Assembly (NCBI GenBank): GCA_007127655.1
Contig: SKYX01000124.1
Location: 1 to 8,887 of the forward strand
DNA: 8,887 nucleotides
Source: Desulfonatronum sp.
Lineage (GTDB): Bacteria; Desulfobacterota; Desulfovibrionia; Desulfovibrionales; Desulfonatronaceae
Reading direction: 5' to 3'
Part shown: piece after piece, positions 1 to 5,847 of the stretch
Layout of the letters: each line of letters begins with the position of its first letter
Numbering within the stretch: position 1 is the stretch's first letter
Translations under genes and position numbers: made by a program
The notes under the pieces: model-generated
Seen by the model: only the letters and a program-made list of their open reading frames with translations
Told to the model about the DNA's origin: nothing
The model's database searches: none

Positions 1-43
1 CGTAGTCTTCAGTCAAGCCCGCCTTCAGGCCGGAAAAAGGACA

Positions 44-805
44 TCATCCGGATTCATTGGCATTGCCATTGGCCGCCTCAAACAACGGAGTCAGAATATT
101 TCCCGCGCTTTCACCACCGGAGCGACGCTCCCGATAATCCAGAACCTCCAGCACCCGTCCGTGCCCAAAGGCCACCAGGGTTTGGGCAAAGGCCTCCACG
201 TCGGCCAGGTCGTGGCTGACCATGACCATGGGCACGTTGAAGCGCTCCCGGATTCGGGTCAGCTCCTCGCGCATTTTGGCCCGCAAGGGTTGGTCCAAAG
301 CCGTGAATGGCTCGTCAAGGAGCAGGAGTTCCGGGTTGGGTGCCAGGGCGCGGGCCAAAGCCGTGCGCTGGCGCTGGCCGCCGGAAAGCTGATGGGGACG
401 TTGTCCGGCTAGGGATGCGAGGCCAAACAGTTCCAGCAGTTCCTCCACGCTGCGCCGTTGTTCCGCGTTGAGCGGTCGAAAGGGTCGCTTCAGACCAAAG
501 GCCACGTTTTCCCGGATAGTCAGATGCGGAAACAGGGCGTAGTCCTGAAACACGACGCCGACGTTGCGCTTTCTGGCGGGCACGTTCACCCCTGCCCGGG
601 AGTCATAAAACGTGACCCCCCGGACCGAGATGTGCCCGGCCCGGGGAGTCAGCAATCCCGCCAGGGTCATCAGGGTCAGTGTTTTGCCGGAGCCGGATGG
701 CCCAAAGAGAACGATGGACGCGGAAGACGCCTGGAACGATGCATCCAGCTCAAAACCGCTGGCATCACCGGTGAAGCGTGTCGTGATGTCGCACCGCAGA
801 AGCAT
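44..805 (-). CDS. modC: Molybdate/tungstate ABC transporter ATP-binding protein ModC (short, no TOBE domain)
   Basis: This is the cytoplasmic ATPase that powers oxyanion import through ModB. The 253-residue product has the full ABC set: Walker A GPSGSGKT (35-42), Q-loop VVFQDYALFPH (from 84), signature LSGGQRQR (140-147), Walker B LLLLDEP (160-166) and H-loop SHD (197-199). After residue ~215 only a short tail remains. The C-terminal TOBE/Mop domain that brings E. coli ModC to about 350 residues is absent. The ATG at 805 lies 2 bp after the modA stop, which implies translational coupling; a weak GCGGAA sits about 8 nt upstream. The family assignment rests on both the motifs and the modB-modA context. 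Tungstate or a mixed substrate cannot be excluded, because ATPases of these related importers look alike. Confidence 0.93.
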   Translation of the reverse strand: MLLRCDITTRFTGDASGFELDASFQASSASIVLFGPSGSGKTLTLMTLAGLLTPRAGHISVRGVTFYDSRAGVNVPARKRNVGVVFQDYALFPHLTIRENVAFGLKRPFRPLNAEQRRSVEELLELFGLASLAGQRPHQLSGGQRQRTALARALAPNPELLLLDEPFTALDQPLRAKMREELTRIRERFNVPMVMVSHDLADVEAFAQTLVAFGHGRVLEVLDYRERRSGGESAGNILTPLFEAANGNANESG

Positions 806-807
806 TG

Positions 808-1566
808 TTATTCCGCTTTGCTGAATCCGTACCCGGAAAGGACGGTTTGTCCCTTCTCGGACAGGATGAAGCGCACGAAGGCTTGGGCCAAGTCCGGCTG
901 TTTGCTGTCGGAGAGCGGGGCGATGGGAAACAGGGCCGGCTCCTTCATGGGCATTTCCATGACCACGGCCACGCTGTCCGCCCCCCGGACCGCGTCGGAG
1001 GCGAAAAAGAACCCGGCATCCACCTCGCCGAGCCGTAAATAGCTCAGCAGTTGGGTCACGTTTTCCGCGAAGATGTACTTGGGCTCCAGAAGTTCCCAGA
1101 GTTCCAGATCCTTCAGTGACTGCCTGGTGTAATTCCCCGCCGGACTGGTGTCCGGCATGCCCACTCCGACCCGACGGACACCGGCGCTCTCCAGGTCTTT
1201 CAGGGTCGAGACCCCGGCAGGATTGTTTTTGGGTACGGCCAGAACAATCCTGTTTTGCGCAAAGACTGTGGACTCCAACGCTTCAACGCGCCCGATCCGG
1301 ATGGCCTCGCCCATCCAGCGCATGTCCGCGGAGGCGTACACGTCCACGGGCGCGCCCTGTTCGATCTGGCGGTAGAGCGCCCCGGAGGCTCCGAAGTTGA
1401 AGACCAGTTGCGTTCCAGGGTGTTCCTTTTCAAAATCATCCTTGAGCCCAGAGAAGGCATCCGTCAGCGAGGCAGCAGCGGACACGATCAACTCCTGAGC
1501 CGCGACCGGCACCACCGAGGCAGGAAACAAAACAACACACAGCAAAACGGCGGCAATGCGTTTCAT
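808..1566 (-). CDS. modA: Periplasmic molybdate-binding protein ModA
   Basis: This is the extracytoplasmic receptor that delivers molybdate (possibly tungstate) to ModB. The 252-residue product starts with a signal peptide (KR, then a hydrophobic run to about residue 23, likely cut at VAA|Q). Typical ModA stretches follow: VSAAASLTDAF (28-38), FNFGASGALYRQI (57-68), GAPVDVYASAD (71-81) and MPDTSPAGNY (137-146). The Ser residues in AAAS and GASG sit where family members contact the oxyanion. I chose the ATG at 1566 although the frame stays open to 1848. It directly precedes the signal peptide, has GGGAGGAAAGGAC in front, and overlaps the modB stop as ATGA. The cleavage motif AAQ is a signal peptidase I type, so this is a soluble protein and not a lipoprotein. 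Specificity between molybdate and tungstate cannot be read from sequence. Confidence 0.94.
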   Translation of the reverse strand: MKRIAAVLLCVVLFPASVVPVAAQELIVSAAASLTDAFSGLKDDFEKEHPGTQLVFNFGASGALYRQIEQGAPVDVYASADMRWMGEAIRIGRVEALESTVFAQNRIVLAVPKNNPAGVSTLKDLESAGVRRVGVGMPDTSPAGNYTRQSLKDLELWELLEPKYIFAENVTQLLSYLRLGEVDAGFFFASDAVRGADSVAVVMEMPMKEPALFPIAPLSDSKQPDLAQAFVRFILSEKGQTVLSGYGFSKAE

Positions 1567-2243
1567 GTCCTTTCCTCCCATTTGGGTTTGAGCAGAGATC
1601 CCGTAATCCATAAAATCAACACGCAAACGGCGGACAAGACAAGCACCAACATGTTGGCCAAGTCCTGGTTCCCGGTCTGCACGGCACTGTACACGGCCAA
1701 GGGCATGGTCTGGGTTCGGCCGGGCAGGTTCCCGGCAACCATCAGGGTGGCCCCGAACTCGCCCATGGCCCGGGCAAAGGCCAGCATTGTTCCGGCCACG
1801 ATCCCGCGCACGGCCATGGGCAACAAGACGCGCAAGAACACCTGCCATTCGCCGCAGCCCAGGGTGCGGGCCGCGTTCTCGTACTTTTGCCCCACCCCTT
1901 CCAACGCGGCTCGGGCCGACTTGAACACCAGGGGAAACGCCACCACGGACGCGGCAATCACCGCCCCCTGCCAGGTGAACATCAGGGTGATCCCAAAGGT
2001 CGACTCCAGCCAGCCGCCGATCACTCCGTTGCGCCCTATCAGCACGATCAAATAGTAGCCAAGCACCGTGGGCGGCAGAACCATGGGCAGGGTCAATACG
2101 GCATCCAGCATGTTCCGGCCGGGAAAACGAAACCGATGAATGACCCAGGCCAACAGCACCCCGGACACCAGGGCGAACAGCGTGGCCAGGGAAGCCACGC
2201 GCAAGGTCAGTTGCAGGGGGAAGAGAAACGAGCTGTCAGGCAT
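1563..2243 (-). CDS. modB: Molybdate ABC transporter permease ModB
   Basis: This is the inner-membrane channel subunit of the molybdate importer. The 226-residue protein is almost entirely hydrophobic helices, with segments near 8-34, 48-70, 92-108, 147-168 and 196-216. It carries a recognisable binding-protein-dependent permease (EAA) loop around AARTLGCGEWQVFLRVLLPMA (124-144), where ModC would dock, followed by the GEFGATLMVAGN stretch (161-172) typical of ModB. Length matches the family (about 225-230 residues). The ATG at 2243 lies 8 bp inside the preceding small gene, and the stop overlaps modA by 4 bp, so expression is probably coupled on both sides. Its own ribosome site is poor (GGCCGGACA before ATG). 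Placing modB before modA differs from the common modA-modB-modC order. Confidence 0.94.
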   Translation of the reverse strand: MPDSSFLFPLQLTLRVASLATLFALVSGVLLAWVIHRFRFPGRNMLDAVLTLPMVLPPTVLGYYLIVLIGRNGVIGGWLESTFGITLMFTWQGAVIAASVVAFPLVFKSARAALEGVGQKYENAARTLGCGEWQVFLRVLLPMAVRGIVAGTMLAFARAMGEFGATLMVAGNLPGRTQTMPLAVYSAVQTGNQDLANMLVLVLSAVCVLILWITGSLLKPKWEERT

Positions 2244-2532
2244 TGTCCGGCCATGGTCGGATTCCGGTTGTCTTGCCTATTCTCCAAAGCAGCGCCGCAA
2301 CCAGTAGACAAAGGAACCCGCCGAAAGGACTGGCCATGGTCAGTGGCAGACCGATGCCTGCCAGGAACAAAGGCAGGCCTTTCGTGGCCGCTTCCCCTGC
2401 CGGAATCCGGGACAAGCTGCACGAAGCGTCCCCATCCACTCCGTCGGAATAGACATACAGGCAATTACCCACCAATTTCTCACAAACCACAAAAACCATG
2501 GCCACGATGCAAATCCCCAGAACAATACCCAT
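2236..2532 (-). CDS. Small hypothetical membrane protein leading the mod operon
   Basis: I do not recognise this 98-residue protein. An N-terminal hydrophobic helix (2-17) is followed by a polar, acidic, cysteine-containing segment (18-50, Cys at 17, 24 and 38) and one or two further hydrophobic segments (53-67 and 70-85), then a short basic tail. It is probably real. The ATG at 2532 is preceded by a very strong ribosome site (AGGAGGAGGGGGC), and its last 8 bases overlap modB, so it is the promoter-proximal cistron of the transporter operon. Its position suggests an accessory role in oxyanion transport or its membrane assembly, but nothing in the sequence shows a biochemical activity. The Cys residues might form a periplasmic disulfide; this is inference. 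Confidence 0.7.
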   Translation of the reverse strand: MGIVLGICIVAMVFVVCEKLVGNCLYVYSDGVDGDASCSLSRIPAGEAATKGLPLFLAGIGLPLTMASPFGGFLCLLVAALLWRIGKTTGIRPWPDNA

Positions 2533-2567
2533 GCCCCCTCCTCCTGCTCGTTGTTTTCCCTGAGTAG

Positions 2568-2583
2568 AGCATCATGCGTGCCA
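2568..2583 (-). promoter_or_regulatory. Sigma-54-type (-24/-12) promoter of the mod operon
   Basis: On the minus strand the sequence reads TGGCACGCATGATGCT, preceded by TTTT. TTGGCACG matches the -24 element completely, and ATGCT matches the -12 element (TTGCW) in four of five bases, with the required GG-N10-GC spacing. A start site about 12 bases beyond the GC would give a leader of roughly 25 nt before the strong ribosome site of the small membrane gene. No comparably good sigma-70 promoter was seen here. Confidence 0.5.
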
Positions 2584-2644
2584 AAAATAAAAACCTGAAA
2601 TCATTGAGAATATTTCCTGGACACTGGAAAAAGCTACACTTTTG

Positions 2645-2676
2645 CAACATACACTCCATACAATTATGTATCGTTG
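2645..2676. promoter_or_regulatory. Inverted repeat upstream of the mod promoter, candidate operator or activator site
   Basis: The outer arms are CAACATACA (2645-2653) and TGTATCGTTG (2667-2676), complementary apart from one extra base. A tighter nested pair, ATACA and TGTAT (2658-2662 and 2667-2671), has a 4-base centre. The site lies about 65-95 bp upstream of the -24 element, where enhancer-binding activators of sigma-54 usually bind. It could equally be a site for a ModE- or TunR-like metal-oxyanion regulator; the regulator is not in this window. Confidence 0.35.
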
Positions 2677-2721
2677 CCAGGAACTCGACGCCAATGTGGA
2701 AGCTTTTCTGAAGGACTCAGC

Positions 2722-2739
2722 TATGCTATTTTTAGCATA
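2722..2739. repeat. Perfect AT-rich hairpin in the intergenic region
   Basis: TATGCTA (2722-2728) and TAGCATA (2733-2739) form a perfect 7-bp stem with a TTTT loop. A 12-base palindrome GAGAAGCTTCTC follows at 2759-2770. Neither has a T-run in the right place to be an intrinsic terminator. They lie in the gene-free stretch 2584-2918, which otherwise holds the inverted repeat at 2645-2676, a G/C-rich hairpin zone and no convincing reading frame. Confidence 0.35.
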
Positions 2740-2794
2740 ACATCAACAGGAACGCATCGAGAAGCTTCTCTCTCAAGGTTGATCGTGGAGTCGG

Positions 2795-2891
2795 CGGGGG
2801 GGAATGTGGCGGGGGCCGCTGTCTGGCGGCCAGGGTATGATTCCGGCCACGAGATCGCTTTACGCCAACGGCCGTTCCAGCAAAAACGGCC
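2795..2891 (-). terminator. Hairpin and C-rich transcript zone after the sensor-like gene, possible Rho-dependent termination
   Basis: Leftward transcription leaving the 2919-4712 gene meets a stem GGCCGTT/AACGGCC (2870-2876 with 2885-2891), then a GC stem GGCCGC/GCGGCC (2814-2819 with 2826-2831), then a transcript segment rich in C (complement of the G-runs at 2796-2802 and 2811-2815). There is no U-tract, so a canonical intrinsic terminator is unlikely. A C-rich, partly G-poor RNA behind a hairpin is compatible with Rho loading. This is inference from composition. Confidence 0.3.
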
Positions 2892-2918
2892 CTGGCTCAT
2901 CTGGTAGTTGTCTGGTTC

Positions 2919-4712
2919 TTACTCTTCAAAGGCCAGAGCCAGCCGGTACTCGGTTCCGTGCAGCCCCACCGTGGTCCAGACGATATTTTTGACCACCTCC
3001 TCTCGCATGTTCTTGTCCAGAAAACGGTATCGCCCCCGGCCATCCGGCTCGGCAGCAATCCTGCGAGCAACTGCAAGCAGAGAAGGATATCTTTGATATA
3101 AAGGATCAAGAAAAACATTTTTGCCGATTTCCTGTTCATTGATATCATAGACCATGACCCCATCCTTCTGGATCACAAACATTTCCACGGGAAAATTGGA
3201 GACCTTCTGGGAAATAATGCTCCCGAAAAAATCCGGTTTGGCCAAAATGCTGACTGATCCAATGAACTCATTTTCAAGATTGAATACAGGATGCTCCAGG
3301 TCAATACCCACAAATCCCTCAACCATCTTTACGGCCTGACTGAGTACAGGCTGACGCGTGGAATGCAGCCGAACGATCTGTTCCTGATGACTGATGTCCT
3401 CTCCAATGACCTCCAGGTACCTGTCCGGAGCCACATTGACGATGATCCCTTCAGCATCAACGGTAACGCAGTTGTAGGCATGGGGATTTTTTGCGTAAAG
3501 CTCCCGGAGTATTGAAGCGGCAGGCTCTCCCGCAAGTCCTGTTTTGGAAAGCTTCCGGGCAGCCAGTGCAATATCCTGATCCATTTCCCGGAATATGTCT
3601 TCAAGCTGTTGCGCAGTCTTTTCAAGAAGCAGGGGAAATTGAAATCCGGCAACCTGAAACCGGCCGTCCACTATCTGCTTCAACAGATATGGATACCTGG
3701 CGTCTCCATGGCTGGTGAAGTAAATCTCCCCCAGCGCACCCACGAATTTCCGCCCTGCGTAGCTCTGAAACAGATCAGCCGACCGCACAACCCCCTTGTC
3801 CAGGATCTGCAAAAGAGTGGTCACTGCATCAAAGGCTTCGACCCCGAAAAATCCGGGATCGCTTCCGTATTCCCCCCGGTACATGGCAGAAAATTCATGC
3901 TTTGTATTGTAGGAAGGGTATGTATAGACAAGACCGTTGGTGTATTCCGGCTCAGCCAGAAGTTCCGCACGTTCAATGGGCCGAGTGCCCACGAATTGCG
4001 CAGTTATTCCGATTTTTCGGGCCTGCCGGGCAATCCCGGCAGCCTCCCCCGCACTGATGAGCACCAGGACGTCTGGATCAATGGTCTGTATTTCCGCAAG
4101 TTTTTCGCGGATGTCCATCATTTGAGGATCATACACATGCGCCGCTGCAACCTGCTCAGGAAAACTGTGCCGGATGTGGGAAATCCAGCTTTTGCCCAGG
4201 TCGTTGTCCATTGCCAGTATTGCGATTTTCTCGAAGGAGGACAGATACTCAGCCAACTGCTGTTGCTCATCCGCCGCGTCCAGAGTGAACCTGACTGTAT
4301 TTCCTGAATGGGTACGATTCAACGCTGCGCTGCCAATGGCGATGTGAAATATGCCTTTCTCAGCAGCAAGGGGATGTATCGCGTCAGAAGCCCAGCTGGA
4401 ACAGCTGATGACTGCCAGGGGACGATCCTCAAGCCCCGCAAGCTCATGAAATGCCTGCACAGCGCTTTCCTTGTCCGCTCCTCCATCCTTGAAGATAACA
4501 TTTACAGGAACAACCGACTTTGAAAGAGCCAGATTGATGGCTCTTTGCTGCTCAAAAGCGATGTCTTCAAAGGCTGAGGAAAAAGGAAGAATTGCCCCTA
4601 TGACCGGTCTGTCAAATTCCGTTGCTGAATCCTGTGCAAAGGAAACACTGCTTGAAAGCGCAACCAGAAGAAACATCACCATCATACCTATCATAAAAAA
4701 CCGTCCAAACAT
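2919..4712 (-). CDS. Exported periplasmic-binding-protein/Cache-domain fusion protein
   Basis: The 597-residue product begins with a signal peptide (hydrophobic 5-20, likely cut after SFA at 26). Residues about 35-360 resemble a type I periplasmic binding protein of the branched-chain amino acid (LivJ-like) class, with PVIGAILPFSSAFEDIAFEQQRAINLAL near the start and hinge-type alternation of strands and helices. A helical linker (about 360-405) leads to a C-terminal Cache/PAS-like extracellular sensor fold (about 405-597; YNCVTVDAEGIIVNVAPD, then FVIQKDGVMVYDINEQEIGKNVFLDPLYQ, ending EYRLALAFEE). There is no transmembrane helix after the signal peptide and no kinase, methyl-accepting or cyclase domain. 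It is therefore probably a soluble periplasmic ligand receptor that acts through a membrane partner not seen here. The ATG at 4712 has AAAGGA about 7 nt upstream. No transporter genes flank it. Ligand unknown; domain calls are from pattern recognition only. Confidence 0.82.
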   Translation of the reverse strand: MFGRFFMIGMMVMFLLVALSSSVSFAQDSATEFDRPVIGAILPFSSAFEDIAFEQQRAINLALSKSVVPVNVIFKDGGADKESAVQAFHELAGLEDRPLAVISCSSWASDAIHPLAAEKGIFHIAIGSAALNRTHSGNTVRFTLDAADEQQQLAEYLSSFEKIAILAMDNDLGKSWISHIRHSFPEQVAAAHVYDPQMMDIREKLAEIQTIDPDVLVLISAGEAAGIARQARKIGITAQFVGTRPIERAELLAEPEYTNGLVYTYPSYNTKHEFSAMYRGEYGSDPGFFGVEAFDAVTTLLQILDKGVVRSADLFQSYAGRKFVGALGEIYFTSHGDARYPYLLKQIVDGRFQVAGFQFPLLLEKTAQQLEDIFREMDQDIALAARKLSKTGLAGEPAASILRELYAKNPHAYNCVTVDAEGIIVNVAPDRYLEVIGEDISHQEQIVRLHSTRQPVLSQAVKMVEGFVGIDLEHPVFNLENEFIGSVSILAKPDFFGSIISQKVSNFPVEMFVIQKDGVMVYDINEQEIGKNVFLDPLYQRYPSLLAVARRIAAEPDGRGRYRFLDKNMREEVVKNIVWTTVGLHGTEYRLALAFEE

Positions 4713-4791
4713 TCAATTTTCCTTTGTTTCCCATTCTGCATTCGTAGACCGACGCCGTACAAAAACGACACAACAATACGCCGATTCCTCG

Positions 4792-4911
4792 CTAGCCGAC
4801 CCCACACGAAACGAACATCGTTCCGCGACAGAGAAGCATCGCTTCGACCATCCACGCTGGAAACACCTCCGCGTGGCCAGCGGCGCGTTTCTTGGACTTG
4901 ACCAAGCTCAT
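4792..4911 (-). pseudogene. N-terminal remnant of a SAM-dependent DNA methyltransferase (copy A)
   Basis: From the ATG at 4911 the minus strand encodes MSLVKSKKRAAGHAEVF, then PAWMVEAML. This closely resembles the start of a family of N6-adenine-type DNA methyltransferases, whose opening reads roughly VKSKxRVAxHGEVFTPxWxVExML. After EAML the resemblance ends and the frame stops at 4792, before the region where the SAM-binding motif (PACGSGNF type) would be. The two residues TP after EVF are also missing. It lies about 117 nt behind the restored end of the module 1 toxin. It cannot be an active enzyme and is read as a gene relic; the family name rests on memory of the motif. Confidence 0.6.
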
Positions 4912-4953
4912 GTGCCGGTGCATTTCTGGCGATTCCTTGTGGGAGGTATTTTG
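4838..4953. repeat. Diverged duplicated block, copy A (partner 5663-5781)
   Basis: This block aligns with 5663-5781 at roughly 80% identity by eye, with one 3-base gap that keeps the minus-strand reading frame. It covers the methyltransferase-like start and about 45 bases upstream of its initiation codon, so homology is not limited to coding sequence. Fully shared runs include CGTTTCTTGG, TGACCAAGCTCA and TGGCGATT. Outside these limits similarity fades quickly. Confidence 0.75.
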
Positions 4954-5028
4954 GGGGACGTGCGTGGTGCTCAACGGACCAGTGAAGACGCGCTACTGGG
5001 TAGGGTGGAGGTCCCTGTTCGAAGTTTC

Positions 5029-5324
5029 TCAGATACGTTCCTGCCAGCGTTTCGGGTTCCGCTTGGCATGGAAGACTGAGAGGACGACGACGCGTTCGTC
5101 ATCCTCCACAAAGATGACCTCGAAGGGGAATCTGCGAGAAGTGCACGACGGGCGATCTTGTGCACCCGGGGGTACTGTTGTGGTGAGCGCAGGATCGCGC
5201 CAAAGACGGCATCCACGCAGAGAAGGAACTCCGAACCAAGGCCGGGGACACGGTCCTCATACCAATCGAACGCGTCCGTCATCTCCGCTTCGGCTTCCGG
5301 GCGGACGATGAGCCGTCGGCTCAA
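5029..5324 (-). pseudogene. ParE/RelE-family toxin disrupted by a one-base deletion
   Basis: Reading from a TTG start at 5324 (AGGAG 7 nt upstream), the protein begins MSRRLIVRPEAEAEMTDAFDWYEDR, then VPGLGSEFLL and YPRVHKIARRALL. This is a typical RelE/ParE-superfamily toxin. The current frame then turns into low-complexity sequence and runs on to 4971. Adding one base between 5136 and 5135 restores the expected continuation RFPFEVIFVEDDERVVVLSVF, then HAKRNPKRWQERI and a TGA at 5029-5031. That gives 98 residues, the usual family length. The start overlaps the antitoxin stop as TTGA, the normal coupling for such pairs. The toxin is probably inactive unless the missing base is a sequencing error. 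No slippery heptamer is visible, so programmed frameshifting is unlikely. Confidence 0.85.
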
Positions 5325-5542
5325 CGTCTACTCCTGATCCGTTCCCGTACCGTCCCCCACGGGGAACCCTCGTCCGGATTCTGGAGGTACGCATCCAGCC
5401 GACGATCAATCTCCGCCTTCTGCTCATCGGTCAGTCTGACCTCATCCGGAAACTCAGCGATCGTGTTCCAGATATCCTCGACGAGTTGGATACGTTCGGG
5501 AACGCTCAGGCTCAGTACGTCTGCTTTTGCTAGTGTGCTCAT
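5321..5542 (-). CDS. Addiction-module antitoxin of the PF09720/TIGR02574 type
   Basis: The 73-residue acidic protein MSTLAKADVLSLSVPERIQL continues VEDIWNTIAEFPDEVRLTDEQKAEIDRRLD and ends PWGTVRERIRSRR. This is the signature layout of the short putative addiction module component family that neutralises ParE/RelE toxins: an N-terminal helical region for dimerisation or DNA contact, and a C-terminal toxin-wrapping helix ending in SPW..VRERI. I chose the ATG at 5542 because the family starts at MST; an in-frame GTG at 5560 would add six residues. The gene overlaps its toxin by 4 bp. The antitoxin is intact while its toxin is frameshifted, so it may survive as a relic or act against related toxins. 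Confidence 0.85.
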   Translation of the reverse strand: MSTLAKADVLSLSVPERIQLVEDIWNTIAEFPDEVRLTDEQKAEIDRRLDAYLQNPDEGSPWGTVRERIRSRR

Positions 5543-5568
5543 GGTGTCAGGAGCTACCACGGGTGCTC

Positions 5569-5594
5569 TTGATATTCAATCTTCTGCTTCAGAA
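5569..5594. promoter_or_regulatory. Small inverted repeats upstream of the module 1 antitoxin
   Basis: TTGATATTCAA (5569-5579) and TTCTG-CTT-CAGAA (5582-5594) are adjacent short inverted repeats 27-52 bp upstream of the antitoxin ATG. This is where autoregulatory operators of such modules normally sit. Arms are only 4-5 bp, so chance is a real alternative. Confidence 0.3.
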
Positions 5595-5600
5595 TCGAAG

Positions 5601-5626
5601 AGGAGAGGGGTCAAGGAGAGGGGTCA
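5601..5626. repeat. Tandem 13-bp direct repeat, AGGAGAGGGGTCA twice
   Basis: Two perfect, immediately adjacent copies occupy 5601-5613 and 5614-5626, followed by GGTCTGCTCTTGG. The GGGGTCAGGTCT junction resembles the dispersed GGGGTCAGGTCTTG-type sequences I recall beside REP-associated or IS200-like transposase genes in many proteobacteria. That link is from memory; no transposase gene is present here. Confidence 0.6.
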
Positions 5627-5655
5627 GGTCTGCTCTTGGCTCGAAGTATTCCTTT

Positions 5656-5739
5656 TTACAGTATCGCCTCGATCATCCACCCGGGAGGAAAGACCTCCCC
5701 GTGCTCAGCGACCCGTTTCTTGGGCGTGACCAAGCTCAC
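5656..5739 (-). pseudogene. N-terminal remnant of a SAM-dependent DNA methyltransferase (copy B)
   Basis: From a GTG at 5739 the minus strand encodes 27 residues: VSLVTPKKRVAEHGEVFPP, then GWMIEAIL, then TAA. It is closer to the methyltransferase consensus than copy A (RVAEHGEVF kept, PPxWMIEAIL). An in-frame TAA 24 bases upstream supports GTG as the ancestral start. As in copy A, resemblance ends exactly after EA(M/I)L. It starts about 108 nt behind the module 2 toxin stop, almost the same spacing as copy A behind the module 1 toxin. It is not a functional enzyme. Whether the short frame is translated is unknown. Confidence 0.6.
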
Positions 5740-5781
5740 GTGCCGATTCCTTTTTGGCGATTACTTGTGGCAGGCATTTTG
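5663..5781. repeat. Diverged duplicated block, copy B (partner 4838-4953)
   Basis: Same orientation as copy A, about 825 bp away. It includes the methyltransferase-like start and its upstream leader (minus strand CCAAAATGCCTGCCACAAG, against CCAAAATACCTCCCACAAG in copy A). Weaker similarity may continue a further ~20 bases towards the toxin gene (shared GTTGA). The flanking toxin genes themselves are not homologous. Confidence 0.75.
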
Positions 5782-5847
5782 GACTACTGCTCTTCAACAG
5801 GCGCGATTTTGCGATCCGCTGAAAGATCGTGGTTGGCAGCTCCATTT

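Noticed and set aside
1567..1848. 5' extension of modA to 1848
   Set aside because: The extension lies inside modB in another frame. The signal peptide, ribosome site and ATGA overlap all fix the start at 1566.
458..2567. Several long plus-strand open frames over the mod operon
   Set aside because: They are mirror frames of high-GC minus-strand genes with no ribosome sites or recognisable protein features.
2795..2835. G-quadruplex from the G-runs
   Set aside because: Only two long G-runs are close together. The loops to further G-runs are too long or pair into a hairpin, so a C-rich transcript reading is simpler.
3609..4307. Plus-strand frame of 232 codons opposite the binding-protein/Cache gene
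   Set aside because: It is antisense to a well-supported coding region, with no recognisable motif.
4792..4974. 60-residue minus-strand gene starting at 4974
   Set aside because: Its first 21 residues overlap the frameshifted toxin tail and resemble nothing. Only the part from 4911 matches the methyltransferase start.
4838..5781. Integron-like attC sites between toxin-antitoxin cassettes
   Set aside because: The repeated blocks contain short stems (CTTGG/CCAAG) but no paired RYYYAAC/GTTRRRY core sites, and they encode a recognisable protein start.
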